This document shows, one piece after another, positions 45,216-53,616 of a DNA stretch of 64,000 nt. The DNA is from Indolivaga alginatilytica. GTDB taxonomy: Bacteria; Bacteroidota; Bacteroidia; Bacteroidales; Dysgonomonadaceae. The stretch is taken from NCBI RefSeq assembly GCF_003201355.1, contig NZ_QICL01000006.1, positions 62,001 to 126,000 on the forward strand. Direction: 5' to 3'. Below the pieces are notes generated by a model. It worked only from the letters and a program-made list of their open reading frames with translations, had not been told where the DNA came from and searched no databases. Position 1 is the stretch's first letter. Every line of letters begins with the position of its first letter. A program made the translations under genes and the position numbers.

Positions 45216-47354
45216 ATGAAGAAGATTATTTGCCTCTTATGTATTGTTTATCTGATGATACCTTCTCTAGGGGCATTTACTCCCGAGCCTGATATGTCGT
45301 GGACAAAAAAGGTAGGAGCCAGACAATATCCAAAAGGTACGAAGGTTTTCAATGTATCGGACTATGGGGCAATTGCAGATGGTACAACCTTAAATACAAA
45401 AGCTATACAAAAAGCGATAGATGCTTGTGCTCTGTCGGGTGGGGGAACTGTGACTTTCGAAAAAGGTAAATACCTCTCCGGTTCCTTGTATCTGAAAGAA
45501 GGAGTCAATTTTGAAATACCAAAAGGAACGATTCTTTTAGGAAGTACCAATATTGAAGATTATCCCGAAATTGATACTCGTGTAGCAGGTATAGAAATGC
45601 ATTGGCCTTCGGCATTGATAAACGTTCTCGATCAGAAGAATGTAATGCTGAGCGGTTCGGGTATTGTACATGCGCAGGGTAAAGTCTTTTGGGATACTTA
45701 TTGGGAAATGCGAAAGGAGTATGAAGCGAAAGGTTTACGGTGGATAATTGATTATGATTGCAAACGCCCCCGTACTTTATTAATTTCGAATTCGGAAGAT
45801 ATTACAGTTAAAGACCTCACTTTTCAACAAGCAGGTTTTTGGACTATTCAATTGCTCTACTCTTCTTATTGCACTGTCGATGGGGTAGTGGTGCAAAATA
45901 ATATAGGAGGACACGGACCCAGTACCGATGGGGTGGATGTAGACTCTTCGTCTTATATCCTGATCGAAAATTGTGATATCGATTGCAACGATGATAATTT
46001 TTGCCTCAAATCGGGCAGGGATGCAGACGGGTTACGGGTAAATCGTCCGACGGAATATGTGGTAATTCGCAATTGCTTGTCTCGTGCAGGTGGCGGTTTA
46101 ATTACTTGTGGCAGCGAAACATCGGGAGGAATCCGATATGTTTTAGCCGAAGGTCTGAAAGCAAAAGGAACAAATGTGGCTATCCGTTTGAAATCGGCAA
46201 TGAACAGAGGCGGAACTACTGAGCATATCTACATAAAAGATGTTGAGTTGGAAGATGTAAATGTGGTTTTCGAAGCCAATGTAAACTGGAATCCTGCTTA
46301 TAGTTATTCTACTCTGCCTAAAGAATACGAAAACAAACCATTGCCCGATCATTGGGTGAAAATGTTGGAAAAGGTAGATGCAAAGAAAGGTACGCCCTCG
46401 TTTAGAGATGTATATGTTTCGGACATTAAAATAAAGAGTTCCCGTAAATTCTTAGAGATCTCGGGTAATAAAGATGCTTATATGCAGAACTTTTATTTTG
46501 ACAATGTTCAGGGTGATGTAGAAATGTTAGGTAATATTTCTTTTGCGAAGAATATTCATTTTCAGAATATAGATGTTAGAGCCGGAGATAATAAACCTGT
46601 TTCTATTGAAAACAGTAATAATATCAATTACCCGAAAGATATAGTCGGTAATGCCCCTTTTGCATATCAACTGAACGGAAAAAACAGCAATACTAAAATA
46701 GTACTGGACAAACATCCCGAATTAGCTTTCTACTTTCCCGAAATGGGAGGTAATTTAAAATTCGGAATTACAGGTACACAAGCTAATAAATGGCTGAGTG
46801 AATTTAAAGACGTAAGTGTGCAGCAATCGGATAAGAAGTCACTGGTTTATACTCTCTCCGATCCGTTATTGGGAAAAGGTAAGCTTGTAGTAACAGTTAT
46901 TTCGCTGTCCCAATCGGACGGTGTAATCATAGAAGTGAATCCTGTGGATATTCCTCAAAACTTAAATCTATTTTGGTCTTATGGTGGTGCTTATGCCAAA
47001 GTATTGGGTGAAAACGAGCATGGTCGGTTAAAACCGATTTATTGCCGCAACAATATTTTCAGTGTAGAACAGACAGCTTTTACGCTGTATCACGGCGAAA
47101 GTATGCGATTGAAAACCGTCAATGCTGTTATGCCTGTAACGTCTGAAATCCGTTTGTCGGATGCTCATATACAAAAATCACCGCAAGCGTTTTTCGAATC
47201 GGGTAAGAAAACCGATTCGCCGGCTTTGGCGGCTACCCTGCCTTTGATTAGTAGTCAGAAAGAATATTTCTGTATCTATAAACAAAACGACAAAGCAGAT
47301 TATAACCATTTTATGTTGCCCGATCTGTTTAAGGAAGAATCTCTAAAGAAATAA
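45216..47354 (+). CDS. GH28 enzyme with C-terminal DUF4450-like domain
   Basis: A 712-residue secreted protein (signal peptide about 1-19). Residues about 40-470 form a GH28 beta-helix with STDGVDVDSS (about 238), CNDDNFCLKSGRD (about 259) and CGSETSGGI, so the catalytic aspartates are kept. From about residue 495 a beta-sandwich follows (FYFPEMGGNLKFGI, LVYTLSDPLLGKGKLVV, LNLFWSYGGAYAKVLGE, CRNNIFSVEQTAFTLYHGES). By eye this resembles the N-terminal sandwich of DUF4450 proteins found in Bacteroides pectin loci, without the rest of that large protein. It looks like a domain fusion or a fused remnant. The role is trimming galacturonic acid from the backbone; the domain may add carbohydrate binding. 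Confidence 0.82.
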   Translation: MKKIICLLCIVYLMIPSLGAFTPEPDMSWTKKVGARQYPKGTKVFNVSDYGAIADGTTLNTKAIQKAIDACALSGGGTVTFEKGKYLSGSLYLKEGVNFEIPKGTILLGSTNIEDYPEIDTRVAGIEMHWPSALINVLDQKNVMLSGSGIVHAQGKVFWDTYWEMRKEYEAKGLRWIIDYDCKRPRTLLISNSEDITVKDLTFQQAGFWTIQLLYSSYCTVDGVVVQNNIGGHGPSTDGVDVDSSSYILIENCDIDCNDDNFCLKSGRDADGLRVNRPTEYVVIRNCLSRAGGGLITCGSETSGGIRYVLAEGLKAKGTNVAIRLKSAMNRGGTTEHIYIKDVELEDVNVVFEANVNWNPAYSYSTLPKEYENKPLPDHWVKMLEKVDAKKGTPSFRDVYVSDIKIKSSRKFLEISGNKDAYMQNFYFDNVQGDVEMLGNISFAKNIHFQNIDVRAGDNKPVSIENSNNINYPKDIVGNAPFAYQLNGKNSNTKIVLDKHPELAFYFPEMGGNLKFGITGTQANKWLSEFKDVSVQQSDKKSLVYTLSDPLLGKGKLVVTVISLSQSDGVIIEVNPVDIPQNLNLFWSYGGAYAKVLGENEHGRLKPIYCRNNIFSVEQTAFTLYHGESMRLKTVNAVMPVTSEIRLSDAHIQKSPQAFFESGKKTDSPALAATLPLISSQKEYFCIYKQNDKADYNHFMLPDLFKEESLKK

Positions 47355-47360
47355 TGGCTT

Positions 47361-48212
47361 ATGAGGTGGTTGGTTTTAGTATATGCGTTTGTTTGTATGT
47401 TTTGTAGGGTTCAAGGCCAGACGGAGCAGACAGTATTTAAGGTATTCTGTTTTCCTTCCGATAAAAGACCTCTGATAGATGGCAATACTCGTGATTGGGA
47501 TATTGTTCCCGCCAGTTATTTTATCGGAATCGATCAGATGACCGAAGACGAAGGTAAGTATTCAGAACCGAATAAATCGACATTGGATATTCAGGTGAAA
47601 GTAGGCTGGTCGGAAGGACAAAACCGCCTCTATTTTCTGTACGAAGCATATGATAATTACTGGTCTTTTTCGAGAGACGATCTGATGGTCGATATTTTTG
47701 AAGTCGTGGTTGACGGCGATCGTTCGGGAGGAGCTTTTATTGATAAATTCTATCCCTTCAAAGATATTACAAAAGAAGAGGCATGGAATTTATTTCACGG
47801 GCGGCAGGCTCAGAACTACCATATTTATACACCTCCCAAGAAAGGCGATTGGTGTATGTATTGGGGACCTCAACAGTGGCTGAAAGAAAAACCGTACTTC
47901 GATTATGCATATAAATACGATTTCAAAGAGGGCGAAAGTGGAAAGCTGGCCCTCGAATTTTATATAACACCATTCGACTATGCTTCACCAAAGGGCAGTA
48001 AGTTTTCGATAGAGTCCGACTTGTATGTCAATAAATTAATAGGTCTTTGTTGGGCGGTAATCGATTATGATAATAACGAAGGTAAGGCGAAAGACGGATT
48101 CTGGAATCTGTCACGCCACCATACTATGTACGGAAATGCTGATGAATTGAGGACTTTCAGATTGATGCCTTTAGAGACCTCACCCCGACCCTCTCCTAAT
48201 GAGAGGGAGTAA
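47361..48212 (+). CDS. Family-9-type carbohydrate-binding protein; C-terminus formed by a repeat
   Basis: A 283-residue secreted protein (signal peptide about 1-20, ending VQGQ). It has a DOMON/CBM9-like sandwich: PLIDGNTRDWDIVPA, VKVGWSEGQNRLYFLYEAYDNYW, DDLMVDIFEVVVDGDRSGG, GKLALEFYITPFDY and GLCWAVIDYDN. No catalytic residues are seen, so binding is its likely function; several homologues are annotated as CBM9-like proteins in pectin PULs. The last dozen residues (ETSPRPSPNERE) are encoded by the left arm of an inverted-repeat element (48176-48351), which also provides the stop codon. The original protein probably ended a little earlier. It starts six bases after the GH28 stop. Confidence 0.75.
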   Translation: MRWLVLVYAFVCMFCRVQGQTEQTVFKVFCFPSDKRPLIDGNTRDWDIVPASYFIGIDQMTEDEGKYSEPNKSTLDIQVKVGWSEGQNRLYFLYEAYDNYWSFSRDDLMVDIFEVVVDGDRSGGAFIDKFYPFKDITKEEAWNLFHGRQAQNYHIYTPPKKGDWCMYWGPQQWLKEKPYFDYAYKYDFKEGESGKLALEFYITPFDYASPKGSKFSIESDLYVNKLIGLCWAVIDYDNNEGKAKDGFWNLSRHHTMYGNADELRTFRLMPLETSPRPSPNERE

Positions 48213-48351
48213 AGAGAAATATTGCTTTCTCGCGTTGTAGGGGCGTACCCTTGGGGCGCCCGAAAGTATATTAGACACGGGTAGGGCAGAGCCCTACCCC
48301 TACAAATAAATCCTTAACTTAATGGTATTAGGAGAGGGCTGGGGTGAGGTC
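48176..48351. mobile_element. MITE-like composite palindrome containing Rpt-B
   Basis: A 25-bp arm (48176-48200) is inverted at 48327-48351 with 23 matches. Between them lies a Rpt-B unit (48236-48305) with TGTAGGGGCG...CCCCTACAA ends and inner palindromes (GGGCGTACCCTTGGGGCGCCC, GGGTAGGGCAGAGCCCTACCC). No reading frame for a transposase is inside, so it would be non-autonomous. It extends the upstream coding region. Confidence 0.6.
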
Positions 48352-48427
48352 GAGTTGTTTTATTTATCTATAAGATAGTTGATTACCTTGAAAAAAGAAG
48401 ATAAAGATATATATATTGAAACGGGTG

Positions 48428-48512
48428 TTACTTTTGTCACTTTTGTTACTTTTTATGTTTTTATTCGTTGATATACAGTTGTTTATAAAAGTGACAAAAA
48501 GTGACAAAGAAT
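48428..48512. promoter_or_regulatory. Iterated GTGACAAA/TTTGTCAC motifs forming an inverted repeat
   Basis: In a gene-free stretch (48352-48597) the plus strand carries TTACTTTTGTCACTTTTGTTAC (48428-48449) and, 40 bp later, AAAAGTGACAAAAAGTGACAAAG (48487-48509). These could pair as a long imperfect stem or act as multiple binding sites. GTTACTTTTTT recurs at 48573-48585. The function is unknown. Confidence 0.4.
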
Positions 48513-48597
48513 ATACACAGAGTGTAACCTTTTTGTGTAGATTGTGTAGAAAACGTTACCATTGAGAGTATGTGTTACTTTTTTTAAAGAACAGACT

Positions 48598-48690
48598 TAA
48601 GGTCTCAGACCTTTTTATTGCTATGGCAAGCATAAAAACCAGAGATAGTTATGCTGATAAATCATCGCATTAAATATTTATAATTACTTA
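48598..48690 (+). repeat. Rpt-A copy, full length
   Basis: TTAAGGTC-TCA-GACCTT hairpin, TTTTTATTGCTATGGCAAG linker, inner hairpin AGCATAA...TTATGCT (7 bp) and right end ATCATCGCATTAAATATTTATAATTACTT, ending four bases before the GH28 start codon. This and the copy at 51741 are the cleanest. Confidence 0.85.
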
Positions 48691-48693
48691 GAT

Positions 48694-50178
48694 ATGAAAA
48701 AAAATATATTCATACTTACCGTTCTCTTCTATTTTGTTGGCAGTCTATTTGCATCAACATATAATGTAAAAGAATATGGAGCAAAAGGGGATGGAAGGCA
48801 AATAGATTCTCCTGCCATAAACAAAGCTATTGAGGCAGCCGCAGCCAATGGAGGCGGAACGGTGTTCTTTCCTGCCGGAACGTATGCCGGTTATTCCATC
48901 CGTCTGCAAAGTAATATTCATCTGTATTTAGATGCAGGTGCGGTTATATTGGCAGCCTATCCCGAAAAAGATAGCGGTTATGATTTGGCAGAGGAGAACG
49001 AGCATAATAAATTTCAGGATTTCGGGCATAGTCATTGGAAGAATAGTTTGATATGGGGAATAGGTCTCGAAAACATATCTATTAGCGGACAAGGTTTAAT
49101 AAACGGACAAGGTTTGACACGTGAAGAGAGCCGCCTTTCGGGAGTCGGAAATAAAGCCGTAAGCCTGAAATTATGTAAGAATATAACTATTAAAGATGTC
49201 TCGATGTTGAATTGCGGACACTTTGCATTGCTTGCTACGGGCGTTGATAACCTCACGATAAGTAATGTAAAAGTAGATACCAATCGCGATGGTTTCGATA
49301 TAGATTGTTGTCGGAATGTACGTATATCGGATTGTTCGGTAAATTCGCCCTGGGACGATGCTATCGTTCTAAAGAGTAGCTATGCATTAGGCTTTTTTCG
49401 AGATACCGAGAATGTAACTATAACCAATTGCTTTGTTAGTGGATTCGATAAAGGTTCGATGTTGGATGCCTCTTTTCAGCGGGATGAACCACAAGCCCCC
49501 GATCAGGGGTATGTGACGGGACGAATAAAATTCGGAACAGAATCAAGCGGTGGATTTAAGAATATTACCATTTCGAACTGTATATTTGAGAGATGCAGGG
49601 GCTTGGCTCTCGAATCGGTAGACGGAGGGAGTCTCGAAGATATTACAATCACCAATATTACTATGCGTGATATAGTGAATGCACCTTTCTTTCTGCGTTT
49701 GGGTTCTCGTTTAAGAAGTCCGAAGGGTACACTTGTCGGAAATATATCGCGTGTAATCATCAGTAATGTAAATGTTTATAATGCCGATTCTCGTTATGCA
49801 AGCATAATAAGCGGAGTGCCTGATCATCAGATTAATGATGTCTTGTTGAGCAATATCCGAATACTTTATAAAGGTGGAGGAACTAAGGAAGATGCACAAT
49901 TGCTGCCTCCCGAAAATGAGGCTCTGTATCCTGAACCTTGGATGTTCGGAACGATTCCTGCTTCGGGATTCTTTATCCGCCATGCTAAAAATATCGAGTT
50001 GAATAATGTGCAGGTTGATTTTATGAAAGAAGATTATCGCCCGTCATTATGGGTAAAAGATGCTGAAAATATCCGCTTAATTAATTATCGGGCAAAAGTA
50101 GCTAAAGGTGTGGAGCCTTATGTTTTACACAAAGTAGAGGGCTTTAAAGCTGAATTGAGCGAAGTGTCAGAGTTTTAA
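48694..50178 (+). CDS. GH28 polygalacturonase-like enzyme 3
   Basis: A 494-residue secreted beta-helix protein (signal peptide about 1-20). N-terminal YNVKEYGAKGDG and TVFFPAGTYAGYSI are standard GH28. The catalytic aspartates are in TNRDGFDID (about residue 198) and PWDDAIVLKSS (about 220), and GTESSGGFKN follows. An inserted loop (GHSHWKNSLIWGIGLEN, about 110-125) and an extended C-terminal coil are typical of Bacteroides rhamnogalacturonan-type members. It should act on galacturonic acid linkages in rhamnogalacturonan. A full Rpt-A copy ends four bases before the start, and another begins at the stop codon (TAAGGTTTCAGACC), so the gene is flanked by the repeat on both sides. Confidence 0.88.
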   Translation: MKKNIFILTVLFYFVGSLFASTYNVKEYGAKGDGRQIDSPAINKAIEAAAANGGGTVFFPAGTYAGYSIRLQSNIHLYLDAGAVILAAYPEKDSGYDLAEENEHNKFQDFGHSHWKNSLIWGIGLENISISGQGLINGQGLTREESRLSGVGNKAVSLKLCKNITIKDVSMLNCGHFALLATGVDNLTISNVKVDTNRDGFDIDCCRNVRISDCSVNSPWDDAIVLKSSYALGFFRDTENVTITNCFVSGFDKGSMLDASFQRDEPQAPDQGYVTGRIKFGTESSGGFKNITISNCIFERCRGLALESVDGGSLEDITITNITMRDIVNAPFFLRLGSRLRSPKGTLVGNISRVIISNVNVYNADSRYASIISGVPDHQINDVLLSNIRILYKGGGTKEDAQLLPPENEALYPEPWMFGTIPASGFFIRHAKNIELNNVQVDFMKEDYRPSLWVKDAENIRLINYRAKVAKGVEPYVLHKVEGFKAELSEVSEF

Positions 50179-50270
50179 GGTTTCAGACCTTTTTACTACT
50201 TTGGTAAGTAAAATAACCAGAGCCTATTATAAATCCAACGTATATCATTAAATATATCCTTTTACTTATA
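50176..50270 (+). repeat. Rpt-A copy, full length
   Basis: TTAAGGTT-TCA-GACCTT hairpin (one G-U pair), TTTTTACTACTTTGGTAAG linker, AATAACCAGAG inner arm and right end ATCATTAAATATATCCTTTTACTT. The TAA of the upstream GH28 is part of it. Confidence 0.75.
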
Positions 50271-50275
50271 CAGAA

Positions 50276-51220
50276 ATGAAAAGAGAAAATATTCCTTTTA
50301 TTGTTTTTATATTGGCTGTGTTGCTGATTACAAGTACCATAAGCAGTACTGCAAAAGATGTTTATCTGTTTTCTTATTTTACGGGCAAGTCCGAGACTGG
50401 TCTGCATTTGGCTTACAGTTACGATGGCTTATCATGGACTCCTCTCCATGAGGGTAAAAGCTATTTATTGCCTGTGGTGGGTAAAGATAAATTGATGCGT
50501 GACCCCAGTATTGTACAAGCTCCCGATAAATCCTTTCATATGGTTTGGACTACGGGCTGGCACGATAATATTATAGGGTATGCTTCATCTAAAGACTTGA
50601 TTAATTGGTCGGAGCAAAAAGCAATACCTGTAATGACTCACGAACCGACTGTTAGAAACTCTTGGGCTCCGGAACTGTTTTATGATGAAGCAAGCAAGCT
50701 GTATTATATATTCTGGGCATCTACTATTGATGGTCGTTTCAGCGAAGTAGGACCCTCGGAAGACGGTTTGGATCATCGGCAGTATTATGTAACGACTCCC
50801 GATTTTAAAACGTTCTCGGAAACAAAGCTTTTCTTTAACCCCCATTTTAGTGTGATTGATGGTGCTATCTTAAAGAAAGGAAAAGAGTATTTCCTCTTTG
50901 TGAAAAATGAGAACAAAACACCGCTCGAAAAGAATATAAGAGTGACTGTATCAAAGGATATAAATAATTTTCCGACAGAAGTATCCGCTCCTATTACGGG
51001 CAGTTGGGTAGAAGGACCTGCACCCTTGCAGGTTGGTGAATATATCTATGTTTACTTCGATAAATACCGCGAGGGGAAATACGGAGCAGTACGTTCTAAA
51101 GATGGTAAAACGTGGGAAGATGTTTCAGACTTGGTTACTTTTCCAAAAGGAACACGGCATGGAACAGCATTCAAGGTATCGGAAAGTGTATTAAATAACT
51201 TGTTGAAAAACAGTAAATAG
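50276..51220 (+). CDS. GH43-like five-bladed propeller glycosidase 2
   Basis: A 314-residue secreted enzyme (signal peptide about 1-27). Clan GH-F residues: base aspartate in KLMRDPSIVQ, pKa aspartate in VIDGAILKKG and acid glutamate in SWVEGPAPLQ. Blade phrases include SWAPELFYDEASKLYYIFW and YGAVRSKDGKTWEDVSD. Its exact sugar is unknown; arabinofuranose or galactose side chains of pectin are likely. It differs markedly from the GH43-like protein at 41208. It is the last gene of the PUL and ends at a hairpin shared with the convergent GNAT gene. Confidence 0.82.
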   Translation: MKRENIPFIVFILAVLLITSTISSTAKDVYLFSYFTGKSETGLHLAYSYDGLSWTPLHEGKSYLLPVVGKDKLMRDPSIVQAPDKSFHMVWTTGWHDNIIGYASSKDLINWSEQKAIPVMTHEPTVRNSWAPELFYDEASKLYYIFWASTIDGRFSEVGPSEDGLDHRQYYVTTPDFKTFSETKLFFNPHFSVIDGAILKKGKEYFLFVKNENKTPLEKNIRVTVSKDINNFPTEVSAPITGSWVEGPAPLQVGEYIYVYFDKYREGKYGAVRSKDGKTWEDVSDLVTFPKGTRHGTAFKVSESVLNNLLKNSK

Positions 51221-51227
51221 CTGTTTT
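51207..51227. terminator. Bidirectional terminator at the right end of the PUL
   Basis: AAAACAG (51207-51213) pairs with CTGTTTT (51221-51227) over a 7-nt loop, flanked by A and T runs, between convergent genes. Confidence 0.6.
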
Positions 51228-51711
51228 ATAAAATCAGTTGCCAAAATTCAACATCAATGAGTTTATTGAATTTCAAACCTGATTCTTTAAAGTTACCGAC
51301 CAATTCGAATTTAAACTTTTCGTGTAGTTTCTGACTAATAGGGTTGGGTAAAGAAATAACTCCAATCAACGAATGGATGTTTATAGTTCTGGCTCTGTTG
51401 ATCAGTTCGGCATATAAGATGCTGCCTAGTCCTTTTGCCTGAGCCTTTTCGTCAATATATACGCTTGTTTCTAAGGTAATATCGTATGCCGATCGAGATC
51501 GCCAGTTGCTTAAATAAGCATAGCCGACTACATCGCCGTTTTCTTCGTAAACGATATAAGGAAAGTCTTTTGCAGTGATATACTTAATTCTATCAGCAAT
51601 GTCTTCTTCTGTCACCAACTCTTCTTCGAAAGTGATTATGGTATCTTTTATATAAGGATTGTAAATCTCGGCTATCCTCTTAGCATCTGATAATTGCACA
51701 TTACGTATCAT
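51226..51711 (-). CDS. GNAT acetyltransferase, phosphinothricin/methionine sulfone type
   Basis: A 161-residue cytoplasmic N-acetyltransferase. The opening RNVQLSDAKRIAEIYNPYI, the TFEEELVTEEDIADRI segment, VVGYAYLSNWRSRSAYDITLETSVYI and the acetyl-CoA loop AQAKGLGSILYAELI match the Pat/MnaT subgroup. These enzymes acetylate toxic amino-acid analogues such as phosphinothricin or methionine sulfoximine; the natural substrate in Bacteroidales is not known. It sits outside the PUL on the opposite strand. A full Rpt-A copy lies upstream, between it and the LysR gene. Confidence 0.8.
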   Translation of the reverse strand: MIRNVQLSDAKRIAEIYNPYIKDTIITFEEELVTEEDIADRIKYITAKDFPYIVYEENGDVVGYAYLSNWRSRSAYDITLETSVYIDEKAQAKGLGSILYAELINRARTINIHSLIGVISLPNPISQKLHEKFKFELVGNFKESGLKFNKLIDVEFWQLIL

Positions 51712-51740
51712 ATACGAATATTTAAAATAGGTGAGAAAAT

Positions 51741-51834
51741 TAAGGTCTCAGACCTTTTTATTGCTTTGGCTGGGCATAACAACCAGAGGTGGCTATGCCG
51801 ATAAATCATCGCATTAAATATTTAGAATTACTCA
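51741..51834 (+). repeat. Rpt-A copy, full length
   Basis: AAGGTC-TCA-GACCTT hairpin, TTTTTATTGCTTTGGC linker, inner hairpin GGCATA...TATGCC with an internal CC/GG pair and right end ATCATCGCATTAAATATTTAGAATTACT. It lies between two minus-strand genes. Confidence 0.85.
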
Positions 51835-51865
51835 TTTGCTAAAAGTAATAAAAAGAGCTGTTTTT

Positions 51866-52762
51866 TTATTCGAATTCTTTGATAAATATTTTTTGAAGTA
51901 TCTCTAGTTCCTTTGCATATATTGTCTTCTTCCGTTGAGCAAAATATAAAGTGTTTTCCAATGGAACTTTCCCTTCCCATACTATTTTCACACTGCTGTT
52001 TGCAAACTGTTCTTTAGCTAAGAAATCGGGTACAACCGCAAATCCTTCTCGGTTAGATATAGAGCGTAGAATAGAACTCTTATTGGGTACAATAAAATTC
52101 GGCTTAAAATCGGGTCTTTTCTTAAAGTTCTGAATCCAGAAGTTTCTCAGATGTTCCATATCACCCGTCGTTCCAAACCAGACTTGATCGTTGAGCCATT
52201 TCTCAGCAGCTTTCAGATCACCTTTCCCTATGATCTTATTAAATTCTGAAATATCACTTTTAGCTCCTGCAACTATTACAATCTTTTCTTTCGAAAAAGA
52301 AGTGTATTGTATATTCAACGAATCGTCTTTCTGTGGAGAGATCACAAAGTCTAGCAACCCTTTATCCAGATCACCCAGCATCTGAGTATATCCGCCGAAT
52401 TTAGATATCAGATCGAAAGGTAATTCGCTGATATATGGTTCCAGTACATGTTGAAATGTTTCGAAGCACATGCCGATACTTATACTTGTCTTGTCCGAAT
52501 TGGCGTTCCTGTAAAAATGTCTTTCGGCAGCTTCCAATTTATCGACCCCCTCTACAATAGAGTTGTATAGAATATTTCCATGTTCGGTTGCCACCATCTT
52601 TCGTGTTCCCCTGTCGAATAATTTATATCCGATGTGGGCTTCCAATGAGGTAAGGTGTAAACTTACTCCCGGTTGAGAAATATATAGTTTATTGGCAGCT
52701 GCTGTAAGTGACCCAGTTTCGTATATTGCTTTGAATGTTCTGAACCATTCAAGATTTACCAT
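51866..52762 (-). CDS. LysR-family transcriptional regulator
   Basis: A 298-residue protein with an N-terminal winged helix-turn-helix (residues about 1-62: EWFRTFKAIYETGSLTAAAN, LYISQPGVSLHLTSLE, GYKLFDRGTRKMVAT), a linker helix and a substrate-binding domain of two alpha/beta lobes (about 90-295, SISIGMCFETFQHVLEP). It is divergent from the MdaB-like flavoprotein at 52873, the usual LysR arrangement, so that gene is the likely target. The 110-bp gap has an ATTAT-TTTG-ATAAT inverted repeat over the target's -33 box. The effector is unknown, possibly a quinone or oxidative signal. Confidence 0.88.
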   Translation of the reverse strand: MVNLEWFRTFKAIYETGSLTAAANKLYISQPGVSLHLTSLEAHIGYKLFDRGTRKMVATEHGNILYNSIVEGVDKLEAAERHFYRNANSDKTSISIGMCFETFQHVLEPYISELPFDLISKFGGYTQMLGDLDKGLLDFVISPQKDDSLNIQYTSFSKEKIVIVAGAKSDISEFNKIIGKGDLKAAEKWLNDQVWFGTTGDMEHLRNFWIQNFKKRPDFKPNFIVPNKSSILRSISNREGFAVVPDFLAKEQFANSSVKIVWEGKVPLENTLYFAQRKKTIYAKELEILQKIFIKEFE

Positions 52763-52804
52763 ATTTATATTTATTATAATTATGATGCAAATATATGAAT
52801 TATA

Positions 52805-52839
52805 TTATTTTGATAATTAATAAAAGGTGCGTATTTTTG
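52805..52839 (+). promoter_or_regulatory. Canonical Bacteroidetes promoter with overlapping LysR operator candidate
   Basis: TTTG (52809-52812), 19-bp spacer and TATTTTTG (52832-52839) match the -33/-7 consensus exactly. The palindrome ATTAT-TTTG-ATAAT (52805-52818) covers the -33 box. The transcript would start near 52846, some 27 nt before the ATG. Confidence 0.7.
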
Positions 52840-52872
52840 TACCTGAATAATAAAAAGAATAAAAATTAGGTT

Positions 52873-53466
52873 ATGAAAAAAATATTTGTGATAAATGCAG
52901 GGCAAGAATTTGGTCATTCAGGAGGTTTATTGAATAAAACACTATCAGAATGGACTGCCGGTTATTTTAAGAATAGTGGGGAATATGAAATCAAATTTAC
53001 GGATATAAACTATGAATATGATTTGAGCGAAGAGGTTGAAAAATTTGTTTGGGCAGACGTAATTATTTATCATACACCTATCTGGTGGTTTCAGATACCT
53101 TTTGGTTTTAAAGAATATATTGACCGTGTATTTACAGAAGGTCATCAAAAAATCTATGTGAGTGATGGCAGACGCTCAGCAAATCCTACACGTAACTATG
53201 GAACAGGAGGGGCGTTGCATGGTAGAAAATATATGTTGACTACAACATGGAATGCTCCGGTGGAAGCATTTACACTTGAAGGTGAATTTTTTAGACAACA
53301 CAGTGTAGATGACGGTGTAATGTTTGGCTTTCACCAAATGAATCAGTTTATTGGATTGTCCCGATTAGAAAGCCTTCACTTTTATGATGTGATGAAGAAT
53401 CCGCAGATAGAACATTCGAAAGAAATATATTTGAAGCATCTATATAAAATAACTCCATCTTTATAA
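52873..53466 (+). CDS. mdaB: MdaB-like NAD(P)H quinone oxidoreductase (flavodoxin fold)
   Basis: A 197-residue cytoplasmic flavoprotein of the MdaB/NQO-like family. The FMN/FAD-binding loop is INAGQEFGHSGG, followed by the WADVIIYHTPIWWFQIPFGFKEYIDRVFTEG segment typical of MdaB. Then come GTGGALHGRKYMLTTTWNAP and FHQMNQFIGLSRLESLHFYDV. These enzymes reduce quinones by two electrons and protect from electrophiles. It is divergently transcribed from a LysR regulator, has a canonical promoter and ends at a hairpin terminator. It is not related to the glycan genes. Confidence 0.87.
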   Translation: MKKIFVINAGQEFGHSGGLLNKTLSEWTAGYFKNSGEYEIKFTDINYEYDLSEEVEKFVWADVIIYHTPIWWFQIPFGFKEYIDRVFTEGHQKIYVSDGRRSANPTRNYGTGGALHGRKYMLTTTWNAPVEAFTLEGEFFRQHSVDDGVMFGFHQMNQFIGLSRLESLHFYDVMKNPQIEHSKEIYLKHLYKITPSL

Positions 53467-53521
53467 ACAAGATTTGCTCTATTAAATAGATGAAAAGATT
53501 GTAGATCAGAAAGAGTAAGAA

Positions 53522-53548
53522 AAGGAGTCGAATGACTCTTTTTTTATT
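53522..53548 (+). terminator. Intrinsic terminator of the mdaB-like gene
   Basis: AAGGAGTC (53522-53529) pairs with GACTCTTT (53534-53541) over a 4-nt loop, with one G-T pair, followed by a run of T. Confidence 0.75.
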
Positions 53549-53550
53549 TA

Positions 53551-53558
53551 TATCTTTG
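53551..53558 (+). promoter_or_regulatory. -7 promoter element of the U32 gene
   Basis: TATCTTTG followed by CACCC is a very typical Bacteroidetes -7 region, 59 nt before the start at 53617. The -33 position falls in the preceding terminator and has no TTTG. Confidence 0.5.
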
Positions 53559-53616
53559 CACCCGATTTAATGTCAACGACCTATTTTATTTACACTACTT
53601 AATATAGCATTTCTGA

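Noticed and set aside
48176-48351. CRISPR array or integron site made by palindromes after the CBM9-like gene
   Set aside because: There is one inverted-repeat unit with no regularly spaced direct repeats, cas genes or integrase nearby.
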